From CAZLGC01 sp964559275 (lineage in GTDB: Bacteria > Patescibacteriota > CALEFQ01): 18,736 nucleotides of DNA. Shown piece by piece: positions 18,273-18,736 of the stretch. The stretch spans positions 1 to 18,736 of the forward strand of contig CAZLGC010000018.1 in NCBI GenBank assembly GCA_964559275.1, read 5' to 3'. The notes under the pieces are model-generated. The model was given only the letters and a program-made list of their open reading frames with translations, did not search any database and was not told the origin of the DNA. The stretch's first letter is position 1; the number at the start of each line of letters is the position of its first letter. The translations under genes were made by a program, and so were the position numbers.

Positions 18273-18736
18273 ATGGGATATAGGGCGATACTTCTAATTG
18301 TGATTGTGACCGTAGCTTTGGGACTGGTTTTTGCTCCCGATGTTTGGGGTCGGGCCGGCGGCGGTCAGGACTATGTTCCTTCAGGTGGCGGGATAGATTT
18401 TGACAGCGGATCCTCGTTCGATACCGATTATGACTATGATAGCGGCTCTTCGGGCGGGACGTACACTCCGTCCACTTGCGGGTCCGGGGGCATTGTTGGC
18501 ATCATCATATTCATTGCGGTCATAGTGATAATTAGTTACGCGATCAAGCGGGCTCGACGCTCGGCCTCGCGTTCGCCACAGGCGCAGCAAGCCATGCGGC
18601 AGATGCAGCAAATGCTGGGTGCCACCGCGGCCGGAGCGGGGGTAGCAGCTGGTGTGACTATGCCGCAAGCGCAGATACAGGCGGAAATAGCTAAGCTTAA
18701 ACAAAAAGATCCCAGCTTCAACGAGCAGGATTTTGA
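18273..18736 (+). CDS. Tim44-like membrane protein (5' part only)
   Basis: Reads open from ATG 18273 to the window end (154 codons), so the C-terminus is missing. Residues 1-26 look like a signal peptide. A Gly-, Ser- and Asp-rich stretch (about 27-70) precedes one transmembrane helix (about 74-93, GIVGIIIFIAVIVIISYAI), then a basic and Gln/Met-rich segment and AEIAKLKQKDPSFNEQDF. The last block matches the start of Tim44-like domains, which usually continue with a DPxFxxxxFLxxv helix. In bacteria such proteins are membrane-anchored with unknown function. It is probably co-transcribed with the SPFH gene. The Tim44 assignment rests on a short match at the edge and is tentative. Confidence 0.75.
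   Translation, partial: MGYRAILLIVIVTVALGLVFAPDVWGRAGGGQDYVPSGGGIDFDSGSSFDTDYDYDSGSSGGTYTPSTCGSGGIVGIIIFIAVIVIISYAIKRARRSASRSPQAQQAMRQMQQMLGATAAGAGVAAGVTMPQAQIQAEIAKLKQKDPSFNEQDF

Overview
The window reads as a piece of a Patescibacteria (CPR) chromosome. The evidence is indirect. It has a compact type IV pilus cluster, genes packed with short gaps, and almost no Shine-Dalgarno sites except before the main pilin. It also has AT-rich imperfect palindromes between genes and large secreted repeat proteins of unknown partner. TGA acts as a stop (end of the prepilin peptidase and PilX-like genes), so this is not one of the lineages that recode TGA as glycine. No rRNA or other phylogenetic marker is present apart from LigA and GatA/GatC, so I do not name a phylum.

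Layout. 1-5002 (+): a type IV pilus operon. It holds a major pilin with a perfect Shine-Dalgarno, a membrane-anchored paralogue of the pilin head, prepilin peptidase PilD, and four minor pseudopilins (GspH/FimT-, GspI/PilV-, GspJ/PilW- and GspK/PilX-like), and closes with a bidirectional terminator. 5009-5863 (-): a metallophosphoesterase lipoprotein. 5942-10531 (+): NAD-dependent DNA ligase LigA, then gatC, an HD-domain phosphohydrolase and gatA. 10555-15568 (+): three separately promoted and terminated genes for secreted proteins. The first is a 1073-residue protein with NHL propellers, a TIG domain and FG-GAP-like repeats. The other two are tandem paralogues that share a 5' UTR hairpin with a UUCG loop. 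15588-16241 (-): a seven-helix microbial rhodopsin. 16307-17140 (-): a tRNA operon (fMet, Met, Asp) whose spacers are full of palindromes. 17164-18736 (+): an SPFH/zinc-ribbon protein and the start of a Tim44-like membrane protein that runs off the window.

Two things stand out. (1) The rhodopsin keeps the retinal lysine and its Asp partner but has Phe-Ser-Ser where proton pumps have Asp-Thr-Asp. Together with the surrounding Arg, Tyr and Cys this resembles the schizorhodopsin (inward proton pump) signature, with its Glu replaced by Ser. (2) The tRNA spacers consist largely of hairpins with GNA triloops and GNA/GNA internal loops. Three of them begin on the encoded CCA end of a tRNA, and one 248-nt nested palindrome joins the CCA of tRNA-Met to the first bases of tRNA-Asp.

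The recognisable promoters mostly carry an extended -10 (TGnTAnAAT-like), several directly behind a terminator. The gatC promoter would start transcription within about two bases of the ATG.
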